The notes beneath the pieces were generated by a model. It worked only from the letters and a program-made list of their open reading frames with translations, was not told the DNA's origin and searched no databases. This document shows positions 44,830-53,629 of a stretch of DNA of 64,000 nucleotides, in pieces (within the stretch, counting starts at the first letter, position 1; each line of letters opens with the position of its first letter). The stretch comes from Tolypothrix sp. PCC 7910 (GTDB taxonomy: Bacteria > Cyanobacteriota > Cyanobacteriia > Cyanobacteriales > Nostocaceae). The stretch covers positions 5,395,501 through 5,459,500 of the forward strand of contig NZ_CP050440.1 of assembly GCF_011769525.1 (NCBI RefSeq). Reading direction: 5' to 3'. A program made the translations under genes and the position numbers.

Positions 44830-45867
44830 ATGACCGGCTTTGAAGCCAAGAATTTTTGGCAGCGATTAAACAATCTAGCTTTAGTCCGCTTTTTACTTTT
44901 AGTTGCTGCTGGTTGGGCAATTGTTCAACTTTTAGCCTACTTCCAAGGGGTAATTGTAATTTTTACCTTCGCCGCTATTTTAGCTTTTCTACTCAGCTAT
45001 CCTGTTAAATGGTTGCGGCGTTTTTTACCCCATAGTGTTGCTGTTATTTTAGTGTTCCTACTCAGCATTGTGGTGCTAGGAGGAATTGCGATTACCTTGG
45101 GTTTAGCTGTTTTATCCCAAGGACAACAGTTAATAGATAGTATAACTAGTTTTTTAAACTCTTTAGCACCTTTAATTGAGCGCTTAGAAACTTTTTTAAG
45201 AAACAGAAATTTACAAATAGATTTAAATTTTATTGAAGACCAATTACGCAATCAAGCAATCAATAGTCTAGTAAATAGTTTAACTATTTTGCAACAATTT
45301 CTTACTAACTTTGTAACTTTTATATTAATTGCTGTTGTTGCCTTTTTCATGCTACTTGATGGTGAGAAAATTTGGCAATTAATTCTCAAAATAGTTCCCA
45401 GTCAACGACGAAATCGATTTAATAGAATAATCAAAAAAAGTTTTCTAGGATTTTTTCGAGGTCAGTTATTATTAACTCTATTTTTAACAACTGCCACATT
45501 TATTGTATTCGTAATTTTAAATGTTCCCTTTGCCTTAATTTTGTCAGTAATAGTCGGCTTACTTGATGTAATTCCTGGCATTGGAGCAACATTAGGAGTT
45601 AGTACAATCACTGTAATTGTATTATCTCAAAATGTTTGGCTAGCATTAAAAGTATTGATAGCTTGCATTATACTACAGCAAATTCAAGATAATTTAATTG
45701 CGCCACGAATTATGCAAGGGGCGCTAAATCTGAATCCTGTAGTGGTATTTTTTGCTTTGCTAGTAGGTGCGAGAGTCGCAGGTTTGCTAGGTATTTTTAT
45801 CTCTATTCCTATCGCTGGGGTAATTGTATCTTTGTTTGAAATTGAAGAGATGCAAGCAGAATCTTAG
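44830..45867 (+). CDS. AI-2E family transporter
   Basis: 345 residues with about eight hydrophobic segments. The family landmarks are PFALILSVIVGLLDVIPGIGATLG (about 230-255), ILQQIQDNLIAPRIMQG (about 277-293) and VVFFALLVGARVAGLLGIFISIPIAGV. The name comes from TqsA, but members also act as Na+/H+ antiporters or exporters of unknown molecules; no luxS is visible here. The central soluble stretch (about 95-150) is the usual extra-membrane loop. Confidence 0.93.
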   Translation: MTGFEAKNFWQRLNNLALVRFLLLVAAGWAIVQLLAYFQGVIVIFTFAAILAFLLSYPVKWLRRFLPHSVAVILVFLLSIVVLGGIAITLGLAVLSQGQQLIDSITSFLNSLAPLIERLETFLRNRNLQIDLNFIEDQLRNQAINSLVNSLTILQQFLTNFVTFILIAVVAFFMLLDGEKIWQLILKIVPSQRRNRFNRIIKKSFLGFFRGQLLLTLFLTTATFIVFVILNVPFALILSVIVGLLDVIPGIGATLGVSTITVIVLSQNVWLALKVLIACIILQQIQDNLIAPRIMQGALNLNPVVVFFALLVGARVAGLLGIFISIPIAGVIVSLFEIEEMQAES

Positions 45868-46032
45868 CAAACAATTAGAGTATTACAATGATGTAATGAA
45901 GAAATAATTAACCACCGATATAAGAGGATGTCCGCAGCTAAATTGGTAATTCCTCCCATGAGGAAAAGCTATAACTATAAATTTCATATTCATGTAAAAT
46001 TATAATTAGACTCATAAAATAATTGAGGAATT

Positions 46033-46329
46033 ATGCCGGATTTTAGAGCGGAATTAGCAGAAAATTTAGATGAATCAGAGTGGGAATGGCTAATTCCTCA
46101 TGTGAAAAGAGATGCTGTAATTGTGGTAGCATCAGGATTAGATTTATTAGATGTGGGAGTTGCGATCGCCACTGATAATATTCCCCAAGTTCAAATATGG
46201 ATTGATGAGCAATTGATTACCAAACCCAATCCAGAACAGTTGGGAGAGTGGAATGCAAATCCTCAAAAACGTTTTCAAACACTCATTGTTCAGCCTTATG
46301 TCATAGTGCAAGAAATAGCAAATACCTAA
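46033..46329 (+). CDS. DUF2288 family protein
   Basis: 98 residues with the DUF2288 pattern FRAELAENLDESEWEWLIPHVKRDAVIVVA, LDLLDVGVAIATDN, and VQIWIDEQLITKPNPEQL. The family is short, soluble and uncharacterised, found in cyanobacteria and gamma-proteobacteria. GAGGAATT precedes the ATG. Confidence 0.92.
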   Translation: MPDFRAELAENLDESEWEWLIPHVKRDAVIVVASGLDLLDVGVAIATDNIPQVQIWIDEQLITKPNPEQLGEWNANPQKRFQTLIVQPYVIVQEIANT

Positions 46330-46360
46330 AAAATAGACAATAAAATAACATCATTTGTAG

Positions 46361-46391
46361 GATGTGTTACGCCGCAGGCTAACGCACCTTA
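46361..46391. repeat. Hairpin of the GGTGCGTTA / TAACACATCC repeat type
   Basis: GGATGTGTTACG...CTAACGCACC forms an imperfect stem around GCCGCAGG. This type of palindromic repeat is widespread in Nostocales intergenic DNA; a weaker relative lies at about 60906-60935. Confidence 0.6.
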
Positions 46392-46476
46392 ATTTTTAAT
46401 ACCATTTTGAATTGAGAATTGCTGTTTGTTTGAGATTTGGGTGATTGGTATAACTTTTTTGCTCAATTATTTCTAA

Positions 46477-47892
46477 TTAAACTAAAGCTTTTAATAAAGC
46501 CTGAAGTTTCAGTTGCACCTCTGCAAACTCTTTTTCAGGATCGGAACCTGCAACTATACCTGCACCTGCGTATAGTCTAGCGCGATCGCCATCAATGAGT
46601 GCAGAACGAATTCCCACAACAAACTCGCAGTTACCCTCTGCGTCTACCCAACCAAGGGGTGCAGCATATAAACCCCTCTCAAAGTTTTCGTAGCGGCGAA
46701 TTTCCGCACAGGCAATATCTCTTGCTGCACCGGCAACGGCTGGTGTAGGATGCAGTTGCGCGACAATTTTTAAGGGATGGACATTAGCTGGAACTAAGGC
46801 GCTAATCGGTGTCCATAAATGCTGAATATTAGATAATTGTCGCAAGCGTGGTGGTAATACCTGGGGTAACAAACCGATTTGAGATAAACGTTGAGTAATA
46901 AAATCAATAACTAGGGAATGTTCGTGCTTTTCTTTTTCGTTATTAATTAATAGATTAGCATTGGCTGCATCTTCAGTAGGTGTTTTACCTCGGGGTGCAG
47001 AACCAGCTAGTGCATCTGTGATCAACTGTTGCTCATGAATACATATTAAGCGTTCTGGACTAGCGCCAATAAAGTTTTGTCCTTTGCCATTACTGGTAGA
47101 AAATATATAGCAATTAGGATGTATTTGTCGGAGATTATTTAAGGATTTAAATAAATTAAAATCATTGCTAGATTTAACATCTAAAGCATCTGCTAACACA
47201 ATTTTAGTTAAATGATTATTACGAATTTTTTCTAAAGCAGATATTACGGAGTTTTTAAAATGATTGGCATCACTAACTGATTTTTTGCTGAAATTAGCGG
47301 TAAAAACTTCTCGATTGGGTGAGTAATATTTTAAAGAATTAATTGTATCAATTTTATTGCACAGAGTTTGTAAGATTCTATTAATATTTTCGCTAGCAGT
47401 AATAACTGAATTCATCACTAAAATACAACGCTGATTTTTGACAGCTATTTGCCAACGTGGGAGAAAAATTGTTGCGGAAGAAAATGGGTAATCTGCTTGG
47501 GAATTTTGCGAAAAAAAGCTAAAGTAACAGAAAAAGTGCGGGCCAGAAAAGGGAAGGTTATTGTTACCAAATTTAATTGTATTTTTGAGAGATTTTTTGA
47601 TAAAATCCTCTGCTTTACTAAATCTATCAGTTCCATCAATACTTAATGTTGCTACCGAATCAATAGCTGCGATCGCTTCTCCTTTACCCTTATTCTCAAA
47701 ATAAAAATTTATATCATTTACTTGTGCCAGTTCATCTAATACAACTAAGGGATCTACTAGAGCAATTTCTAGCGAAATACTCACAATTTGCCTGCAATTA
47801 TTATTGAGGCAATTTTCTTGAACTGCTGTGAGAAATTGGTAGAGGTCTTTGTACTCTACGAAGAAGCTGTTGCGACATGGTGAAACTGTCAT
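46477..47892 (-). CDS. menF: Isochorismate synthase
   Basis: 471 residues. The C-terminal chorismate-binding domain has KIVLADALDVK, FIGASPERLI, DALAGSAPRGKT, ELIxxxE-type EKHEHSLVIDFI, HLWTPISALV, HPTPAVAGAARDIA, FERGLYAAPLGWVDAEGNCEF and YAGAGIVAGSDPEKEF. It converts chorismate to isochorismate, the first step of phylloquinone synthesis. It is divergent from menA across a 307-base gap. The N-terminal 150 residues are less conserved, as usual. Confidence 0.95.
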   Translation of the reverse strand: MTVSPCRNSFFVEYKDLYQFLTAVQENCLNNNCRQIVSISLEIALVDPLVVLDELAQVNDINFYFENKGKGEAIAAIDSVATLSIDGTDRFSKAEDFIKKSLKNTIKFGNNNLPFSGPHFFCYFSFFSQNSQADYPFSSATIFLPRWQIAVKNQRCILVMNSVITASENINRILQTLCNKIDTINSLKYYSPNREVFTANFSKKSVSDANHFKNSVISALEKIRNNHLTKIVLADALDVKSSNDFNLFKSLNNLRQIHPNCYIFSTSNGKGQNFIGASPERLICIHEQQLITDALAGSAPRGKTPTEDAANANLLINNEKEKHEHSLVIDFITQRLSQIGLLPQVLPPRLRQLSNIQHLWTPISALVPANVHPLKIVAQLHPTPAVAGAARDIACAEIRRYENFERGLYAAPLGWVDAEGNCEFVVGIRSALIDGDRARLYAGAGIVAGSDPEKEFAEVQLKLQALLKALV

Positions 47893-48199
47893 GGATCTAG
47901 TAATAGTAAATTTTTTTTAAGTTAACTTCCTAAAGTGCAATTAAACATGGTCGTATTCTTACAGGTAACATATTCAGTCGCCATTTAACCAGAGTATGGT
48001 TTGCCTTGTTTTTGGTGTTACAAGACCACGACAAGCCATGCTCAGTTTTATGCTGCAATATGGAGAAGTTTTGGCAGCACAAAGTTAAGGATATACAGAA
48101 AAAACAGCAGTTTTTTTGTAAATTCACAACCTTTAGTGTCTCTTAAACCCATAAAATTTAATATGAGTAAGGTTCTGGCAATTTAGTTAATCACGACTG
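47893..48199. promoter_or_regulatory. Divergent menF / menA promoter region
   Basis: Spacer of 307 bases between genes of one pathway on opposite strands. Small frames here have no family resemblance. Shared regulation from this region is likely; no operator was recognised. Confidence 0.5.
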
Positions 48200-49096
48200 A
48201 TGACTACACAGCAGATTTTATATCCCAAAAGCAAGTTATGGATGGCAGCGATTAAACCGCCGATGTATAGTGTTGCCATTATGCCTATTTGGATAGGAAC
48301 ATCGGTAGCATTTGCAGAAACCAAAAATTTTAATGCAACAATATTTACTACTTTTATTGCAGCAGCAATTTTAATTCTGGCGTGGGAAAATATCAGTAAT
48401 GATGTCTTTGATTCTGAAACGGGGATAGATAAAAATAAACACCATTCACTGGTAAACTTAACAGGAAAAAAGTTAGTAGTATTTTGGTTAGGAAATCTTT
48501 GCTTAATTTTGGGTTTGCTGGGCATACTAGCGATCGCAACTTGGCAACAAGACCTAACTGTAATTGGGCTAATTCTGCTTTGTTGTGCTTTGGGCTATAT
48601 GTACCAAGGGCCTCCCTTTCGTTTAGGATACCAGGGTTTAGGTGAAATTCTCTGCTTTTTTGCCTTTGGCCCGTTGGCAGTGGGTGCAGCATACTATAGC
48701 CAAACCCAAACTTGGTCAATGACGAGCCTACTAGCTTCAATAATTGTTGGCATTGTTACCAGTTTAATTTTATTTTGCTCTCACTTTCACCAGGTTGACG
48801 ATGATATAGCCGCAGGGAAGCGATCGCCTATTGTTCGCTTGGGAACCAAAACAGGATCTCAAGTTCTCATTTGGTTTACTGGGAGTATTTATCCCTTCAC
48901 TCTGATATTTGTGTTAATGGGAATTTTCCCTGTCTGGACGCTGTTAAGTTGGCTAAGTCTACCCTACGCTTTCAAATTATGCCGCCACGTCCAGCAGTAT
49001 CATAACCAGCCAGATAAGGTGAATAATTGTAAATTTATCGCCGTGGCCGTACATTTTTGGGCTTGCTTGCTGTTGGGTGTAGGATTTGTGCTGTAG
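48200..49096 (+). CDS. menA: 2-carboxy-1,4-naphthoquinone phytyltransferase
   Basis: 298 residues, about eight membrane helices. Prenyltransferase motifs: ENISNDVFDSETGIDKNKHHS (Asp-rich, about 72-92) and YMYQGPPFRLGYQGLGE (about 133-149); a second DDDIAAGKRSP (about 198). It attaches the phytyl chain to the DHNA ring in the membrane, making the precursor of photosystem I phylloquinone. It is the first gene of menA-menC-menE. Confidence 0.96.
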   Translation: MTTQQILYPKSKLWMAAIKPPMYSVAIMPIWIGTSVAFAETKNFNATIFTTFIAAAILILAWENISNDVFDSETGIDKNKHHSLVNLTGKKLVVFWLGNLCLILGLLGILAIATWQQDLTVIGLILLCCALGYMYQGPPFRLGYQGLGEILCFFAFGPLAVGAAYYSQTQTWSMTSLLASIIVGIVTSLILFCSHFHQVDDDIAAGKRSPIVRLGTKTGSQVLIWFTGSIYPFTLIFVLMGIFPVWTLLSWLSLPYAFKLCRHVQQYHNQPDKVNNCKFIAVAVHFWACLLLGVGFVL

Positions 49097-49135
49097 AAAT
49101 TTATCTCACGCAAAGGCGTAAAGAAGTTAGGAGGA

Positions 49136-50212
49136 GTGAATTACAGATTTGAATTTCGTTTGATAGCGCGGAAATTTTTGCGATCGCTTACTACCAGTCA
49201 TGGTAATTGGGATATTCGCGAAAGCATTATTATTCGTCTGATTGATGAAGCAGGTAGAGAGGGATGGGGCGAAATTCCGCCGATTAGCTGGTTTGGTTCT
49301 GAAACTCTCCCACAAGCTTTAGATTTTTGTCGCCAACTACCAGAGGAAATCACACAAGAGATTATCTTTTCTATTCCCGATACTTTACCCGCCTGTCAAT
49401 TTGGTTTTGAGTCAGCCTGGGAGGGAGTGGGGATTAGGGGTAATGGGGACTGGTTACTGGGAGACAAGGGGACAAAGGAGATGATGAAGATGAGGGAGAT
49501 GGGGGAGAAATCCTCATTACCAATTACCAATTACCAATTACCCAATGCCCCATGCCCAATGCCCCATGCCCAATGCCCCATGCCCATTAGCGCCTTATTA
49601 CCAGCTGGCGAAACAGCGTTAAATGCATGGCAAAAGCTGTGGGAGGAAGGATATCGGACGTTTAAATGGAAAATTGGTGTTGATGCGATCGCAAATGAAT
49701 TGAAGATTTTTCACTTACTAATTGACAGTTTACCAGCCTCTACAAAACTGCGTTTAGATGCGAATGCGGGACTTAGCTACCAAGAAGCAGAGTTATGGCT
49801 AGAAAATTGTGATAAATTTTCAGAAAAAATAGAATTTCTTGAACAACCGCTAGCAGTGGCAGAATTTGAGACGATGTTGCAGCTGAGTAGCCGTTATCAA
49901 ACAGCGATCGCGTTAGATGAATCTGTCGCTACACTCTCACAACTTAATGCTGCTTATCAACAAGGGTGGCGAGACATTTTTGTAATTAAGCCAGCGATCG
50001 CAGGTTCACCATCACGCCTGCGGCAGTTTTGTAAGCAGCATAACATTGATGCTGTCTTCTCCTCCGTTTTTGAAACTGCGATCGGGAGATACGCAGCACT
50101 AAAGCTAGCAGCAGAATTATCCCAGCATAACCGCGCAGTTGGCTTCGGAATCAACCACTTGTTGGAACAAGAAGAAGAAACATGGCTACAAAGTTTATGG
50201 CACAACCTGTAA
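49136..50212 (+). CDS. menC: o-Succinylbenzoate synthase with a repeat-encoded insertion
   Basis: 358 residues from a GTG directly after GGAGGA, longer than typical (about 320). Catalytic residues of the enolase superfamily are present: KxK in FKWKIG (about 176-181), Asp in RLDANAG (about 207), Glu in FLEQPL (about 236), Asp in ALDESV (about 261), Lys in FVIKPA (about 284). It dehydrates SHCHC to o-succinylbenzoate. Residues about 99-148, between the N-terminal cap domain and the barrel, come from short tandem repeats at 49428-49586 and read GNGDWLLGDKGTKEMMKMRE then ...NAPCPMPHAQCPMPIS. The frame is kept. menE starts inside the last 31 bases. Confidence 0.93.
   Translation: MNYRFEFRLIARKFLRSLTTSHGNWDIRESIIIRLIDEAGREGWGEIPPISWFGSETLPQALDFCRQLPEEITQEIIFSIPDTLPACQFGFESAWEGVGIRGNGDWLLGDKGTKEMMKMREMGEKSSLPITNYQLPNAPCPMPHAQCPMPISALLPAGETALNAWQKLWEEGYRTFKWKIGVDAIANELKIFHLLIDSLPASTKLRLDANAGLSYQEAELWLENCDKFSEKIEFLEQPLAVAEFETMLQLSSRYQTAIALDESVATLSQLNAAYQQGWRDIFVIKPAIAGSPSRLRQFCKQHNIDAVFSSVFETAIGRYAALKLAAELSQHNRAVGFGINHLLEQEEETWLQSLWHNL
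49428..49586. repeat. Short tandem repeats inside menC
   Basis: GGGGATTAGGGGTAATGGGG-like units, then GGGAGATG units, then ATTACCA and ATGCCC(C/A) units, all within the menC frame. They are the same unit types as the intergenic arrays. Confidence 0.9.
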
Positions 50213-51579
50213 ACTATCGTAATATTCTGAAGAATTTAGGTGTTCCTAATTGCCTAATTGGTTGTGATAGTTTTCAAATACAGCAACTAGCTGAGAAATT
50301 GTATTCACAACTCATGCAATTGTCTGCATCAGGAATAACACCCAAAATAATTTTAGCTGAACGTCAACCAGAGCGATTTCTAGCAGGTTTTCTCGCCGCT
50401 TGTGCCGCTAATTGTCCAGTATTTCTTTGTAACCCCGACTGGGGAACACAAGAATGGCAACAAGTTTTTGATTTAGTACAACCAGATATCATTTGGAGAG
50501 AACAAAAATTAAGTCTTTTACCTCCCTCATCTCCCCCATCTCCCTTATCTCCCTCACCTCCCCCATCACCACTAATCATGATTCCCACAGGTGGATCGTC
50601 AGGGAAAATTAAGTTCGCTATCCATACTTGGGACACATTAATGGCATCTGTGCAAGGATTTAAAGAATATTTTCAATTAAATTATATTAATTCTTTTTGT
50701 GTATTACCGCTTTATCACGTCAGTGGTTTAATGCAATTTATGCGCTCTTTTACCACTGGTGGAAGGCTTGCTATTTTACCATTCAAAGCATTAGAAGCTG
50801 GTCAAAAATATGATATTGAAATATCATATTTTTTCATATCTTTAGTACCAACCCAATTACAACGTATCTTACAAAACCCCACATTAACTAAGTGGATATC
50901 GCAATTTCAAACTGTCATGTTAGGCGGTGCGCCTGCGTGGGATGAACTTTTAGAAAAAGCTCGTTTTCATCGTATTAGGTTAGCACCTACTTACGGGATG
51001 ACAGAAACCGCCTCTCAAATAGCTACCTTAAAACCAGATGATTTTCTCAATGGTAAAGTTAATTCCGGTCAAATTCTCCCCCATGCTCAAATAAATATTT
51101 GTAATCAAAAAGGTGAAATTTTAAATTGTAATCAACCAGGAAATATTACCATTCAAGCGCAATCTTTAGCACTTGGTTATTATCCAGAACTTTGGGATCA
51201 GCAAGATAATTTTTCAGTAGATGATGTTGGCTTCTTAGACACACAAGGTTATTTAAATATTCTTGGGCGTAACAGCGACAAAATAATTAGCGGAGGCGAA
51301 AACATCTATCCTGCCGAAGTTGAGTCAACCATTCGAGCGACTAAAATGGTGGATGATATTTGTGTAATTGGCGTATCAGATAACCATTGGGGGCAAGTAT
51401 TAACAGCAATTTATATTCCTAAAGAATCCTATACATCGTTAGAAATTAAAAGAGCTATCCAAGATAAACTATGTAAATTCAAAATTCCTAAACGCTGGAT
51501 TCCTGTATCAAGTTTACCCCGAAATACTCAAGGTAAAATTAACCGCCAACAACTACAAAAACTAGTACAAGAAGGCTGA
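50182..51579 (+). CDS. menE: o-Succinylbenzoate-CoA ligase
   Basis: 465 residues of the adenylate-forming superfamily. P-loop PTGGSSGKIKFAIHTW (about 134-149), APTYGMTETAS (about 270-280), hinge and aspartate GFLDTQGYLNILGRNSDKIISGGENIYPAEVE (about 350-381) and C-terminal Lys in RNTQGKINR (about 452). It activates OSB with CoA. A Pro/Ser-rich block (about 112-130, LPPSSPPSPLSPSPPPSP) just before the P-loop is encoded by CTCCCCCAT-type repeats at about 50520-50575. It overlaps menC by 31 bases. Confidence 0.95.
   Translation: MATKFMAQPVNYRNILKNLGVPNCLIGCDSFQIQQLAEKLYSQLMQLSASGITPKIILAERQPERFLAGFLAACAANCPVFLCNPDWGTQEWQQVFDLVQPDIIWREQKLSLLPPSSPPSPLSPSPPPSPLIMIPTGGSSGKIKFAIHTWDTLMASVQGFKEYFQLNYINSFCVLPLYHVSGLMQFMRSFTTGGRLAILPFKALEAGQKYDIEISYFFISLVPTQLQRILQNPTLTKWISQFQTVMLGGAPAWDELLEKARFHRIRLAPTYGMTETASQIATLKPDDFLNGKVNSGQILPHAQINICNQKGEILNCNQPGNITIQAQSLALGYYPELWDQQDNFSVDDVGFLDTQGYLNILGRNSDKIISGGENIYPAEVESTIRATKMVDDICVIGVSDNHWGQVLTAIYIPKESYTSLEIKRAIQDKLCKFKIPKRWIPVSSLPRNTQGKINRQQLQKLVQEG
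50520..50575. repeat. CTCCC(C/T)(A/C)T repeats inside menE
   Basis: Seven or so pyrimidine-rich units in frame, coding for a Pro/Ser tract; same class as intergenic CTCCCTTAT repeats. Confidence 0.85.
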
Positions 51580-51689
51580 AGTATGAAATAATTTCTAACT
51601 AATAGAATACTCTAACCCTTACCAATGACAAATGACTAAGGACAAATGACAGCCCTAACTAATAATAATCTTTAATCGCAACGACTTAC

Positions 51690-52136
51690 TTACATAGTTT
51701 CTCGTGCTTTTCTTCTCTCTGCTTCCTCTGTGTCTCTGCGGTTCGTTTCCAACCAATTGACTATTTCCACAGGTAATTCCTGCTTAGTTCTACTATTTGC
51801 GTCGATACAAACGTGCCTTGTAATTGCCTTGGCAACTATTACCTCAGCCACAGAAATTTCATAAGCAATTTCAAACTTCTCTCCACCTAATTTTTGTGGC
51901 ATCAAACACACTAACAACTTATCGCTACAAAACACCGGACGGAAAAAATCAACATTAGCATGAACAATCGGAAAAGCTACCGATGGATTGCTAAAAAAAG
52001 TTTTTAAATTAATACCTGCTGCTTCTAGAGATTCTTCATAGGCTTCATGACAAATCCCTAAAATATTCGCAAAATACACTACCCCAGCAGCATCAGTATC
52101 TTGAAAGCGAACGCTACGGTTATATGTAAAAGGCAT
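51690..52136 (-). CDS. Hotdog acyl-CoA thioesterase, probable DHNA-CoA thioesterase
   Basis: 148 residues: the 4-hydroxybenzoyl-CoA-thioesterase-like start [33 protein letters not shown] (catalytic Asp about 15), and [20 protein letters not shown]. This is the cyanobacterial DHNA-CoA hydrolase type (Synechocystis slr0204), and it converges on the menA-C-E operon, so a phylloquinone role is likely. The last 15 residues ([16 protein letters not shown]) are encoded by AGAGACACAGAGGAAGCAGAGAG, which is repeat-like and looks like a recent extension of the reading frame. Confidence 0.88.
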   Translation of the reverse strand: MPFTYNRSVRFQDTDAAGVVYFANILGICHEAYEESLEAAGINLKTFFSNPSVAFPIVHANVDFFRPVFCSDKLLVCLMPQKLGGEKFEIAYEISVAEVIVAKAITRHVCIDANSRTKQELPVEIVNWLETNRRDTEEAERRKARETM

Positions 52137-52350
52137 AATTCAATAAGTCAAGCATAAAAATAGCAGACTTATTGCCTGCTCTACATAATTTTACCGTAAC
52201 TCAGCTAACACACTGACATATTGCATTACTGATATTTATCTGCGGTTAATTATCTTATTTAGACTTTTTCATGTATCCATATTGATAGAGTGGACATTAT
52301 CTAACTCTAGATGCTGCCCACCCTAAATTTATTGAGAATGCTACAAAATA

Positions 52351-53439
52351 TTAGCTGAGAGGAGAGTAAATATCTTTAGAACTAGGATTGAGATATGGAC
52401 GCTGCACATCAACTAGATGACGGTTGAAGTGGCGGTTAATAGATTGCATCCGTTCATCATAAGCATTCTTGCCTTTATACCAAGCATCTAACAAAGCATT
52501 AGCAACAATTTGACAGCGATTCATCCCGAAAGTTTCTTGTGCCGCAAATTTTTTGATGGGTTCTTCAGCTAAACTTAGCCCAGGTGCTAGAAACTTGGTG
52601 AATAAAGGAATTTCAGGGTTAAAATGCGCCTCATGTTCTGCATACACACCTTGCAGAACTTCACGGATTGCTAGATAGTTGTTACGTTCAAAGTAGAGTA
52701 CCCCTGAATCGTAACGTCCATAAGCAGCAGGATTATAAGGAACTTGGAAGCTAAAAGGAATACCAGCTTCGTTTAGTTCCACTGTCAGGCTATCCATGAG
52801 CGCGATCGCACCAAATGGTGTGATATTAAAATAGATTCGCCCTGTACCCAAATCGTCCTCTGGGTTATCTTGTCTTTCTTGTCCAAAATTGCTAACTGCT
52901 AAGTAACAGCCGTTCTGCAAGCGATTTTTCGGCATCCATACTGACACTAATTCGCCAACTTTCGCCGCTTGAGAATGGGCTGTCAGATGACAGTCTGGCT
53001 CGATGTACAATGTCAAACCGCCCTTATTCACAGCCATACTACCATCTGGTTCGTGCCGCAACACTTCCCAACTAGGATCAAAATAACCTGTTCCGTGGTT
53101 GCAGTTATGCAGACGTTCGTAAAATTCCCCATCAATTCCTAAAGCAGAATAGTTTTCTAAATTTTGGTGCGGTAATTGGTTTGCAGCATCAGCTTTGACA
53201 GCTAAAACATTTTGTAAGGAGCCATTGTAATAGATACCATATAAAAAATTCCGTAGTAATAAAGTTAAATATTTCTGTTGTAAATCTGCGGAATTCTGCT
53301 TAAATCTATCTGCTATTTTTGCTGGTAATGCAAATGGTTGATAATTGGGATGGTGGATGCAAAAGTTCGACTCAATCTGAATATTGCTAGCAATATCAAA
53401 TAGCGAGGTTAGGGGTTGTTGAATAGAAGAATATACCAT
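52351..53439 (-). CDS. HopA1-family protein (RiPP lyase/cyclase-like)
   Basis: 362 residues with the cyanobacterial HopA1 pattern: ENYSALGIDGEFYERLHNCNHGTGYFDPSWEV (about 90-122), GLTLYIEPDCHL, YNPAAYGRYDSGVLYFERNNY, FTKFLAPGLSLAEEP and AAQETFGMNRCQIVANALLDAW (about 297-318). HopA1 is a type III effector in plant pathogens. Related proteins are partners of APH-fold kinases in thioviridamide-type (TvaD) and class V lanthipeptide (LxmY-like) pathways, where they eliminate phosphate or close rings. Directly upstream on the same strand is an APH kinase, 190 bases away. Activity here is inferred. Confidence 0.85.
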   Translation of the reverse strand: MVYSSIQQPLTSLFDIASNIQIESNFCIHHPNYQPFALPAKIADRFKQNSADLQQKYLTLLLRNFLYGIYYNGSLQNVLAVKADAANQLPHQNLENYSALGIDGEFYERLHNCNHGTGYFDPSWEVLRHEPDGSMAVNKGGLTLYIEPDCHLTAHSQAAKVGELVSVWMPKNRLQNGCYLAVSNFGQERQDNPEDDLGTGRIYFNITPFGAIALMDSLTVELNEAGIPFSFQVPYNPAAYGRYDSGVLYFERNNYLAIREVLQGVYAEHEAHFNPEIPLFTKFLAPGLSLAEEPIKKFAAQETFGMNRCQIVANALLDAWYKGKNAYDERMQSINRHFNRHLVDVQRPYLNPSSKDIYSPLS

Positions 53440-53582
53440 AGTTAATTACCACCTCAAAATTCAGAATGGGAAATTAGACAACCAACAGATGGCCAATACC
53501 GTGCCTTCCCTAATGCAACCTTCAAAATATAAAGGCTTTAGGGAAAATTCAACAAGGAAATATATAATGGGAAAAGCTTCAA

Positions 53583-53605
53583 ATGCAAAAATTATAATTT
53601 TGCAT
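53583..53605. promoter_or_regulatory. Hairpin between the APH kinase and HopA1 genes
   Basis: ATGCAAAA (53583-53590) and TTTTGCAT (53598-53605) form a perfect 8-bp inverted repeat in the 190-base gap. It may act as an attenuator, partial terminator or processing site setting the ratio of the two proteins. Confidence 0.5.
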
Positions 53606-53629
53606 GTTTAATTGTATGCTTGATTCGTA

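Noticed and set aside
48001-48186. 61-codon ORF between menF and menA
   Set aside because: No family match, Cys/aromatic-rich random composition; the region is better read as the divergent promoter.
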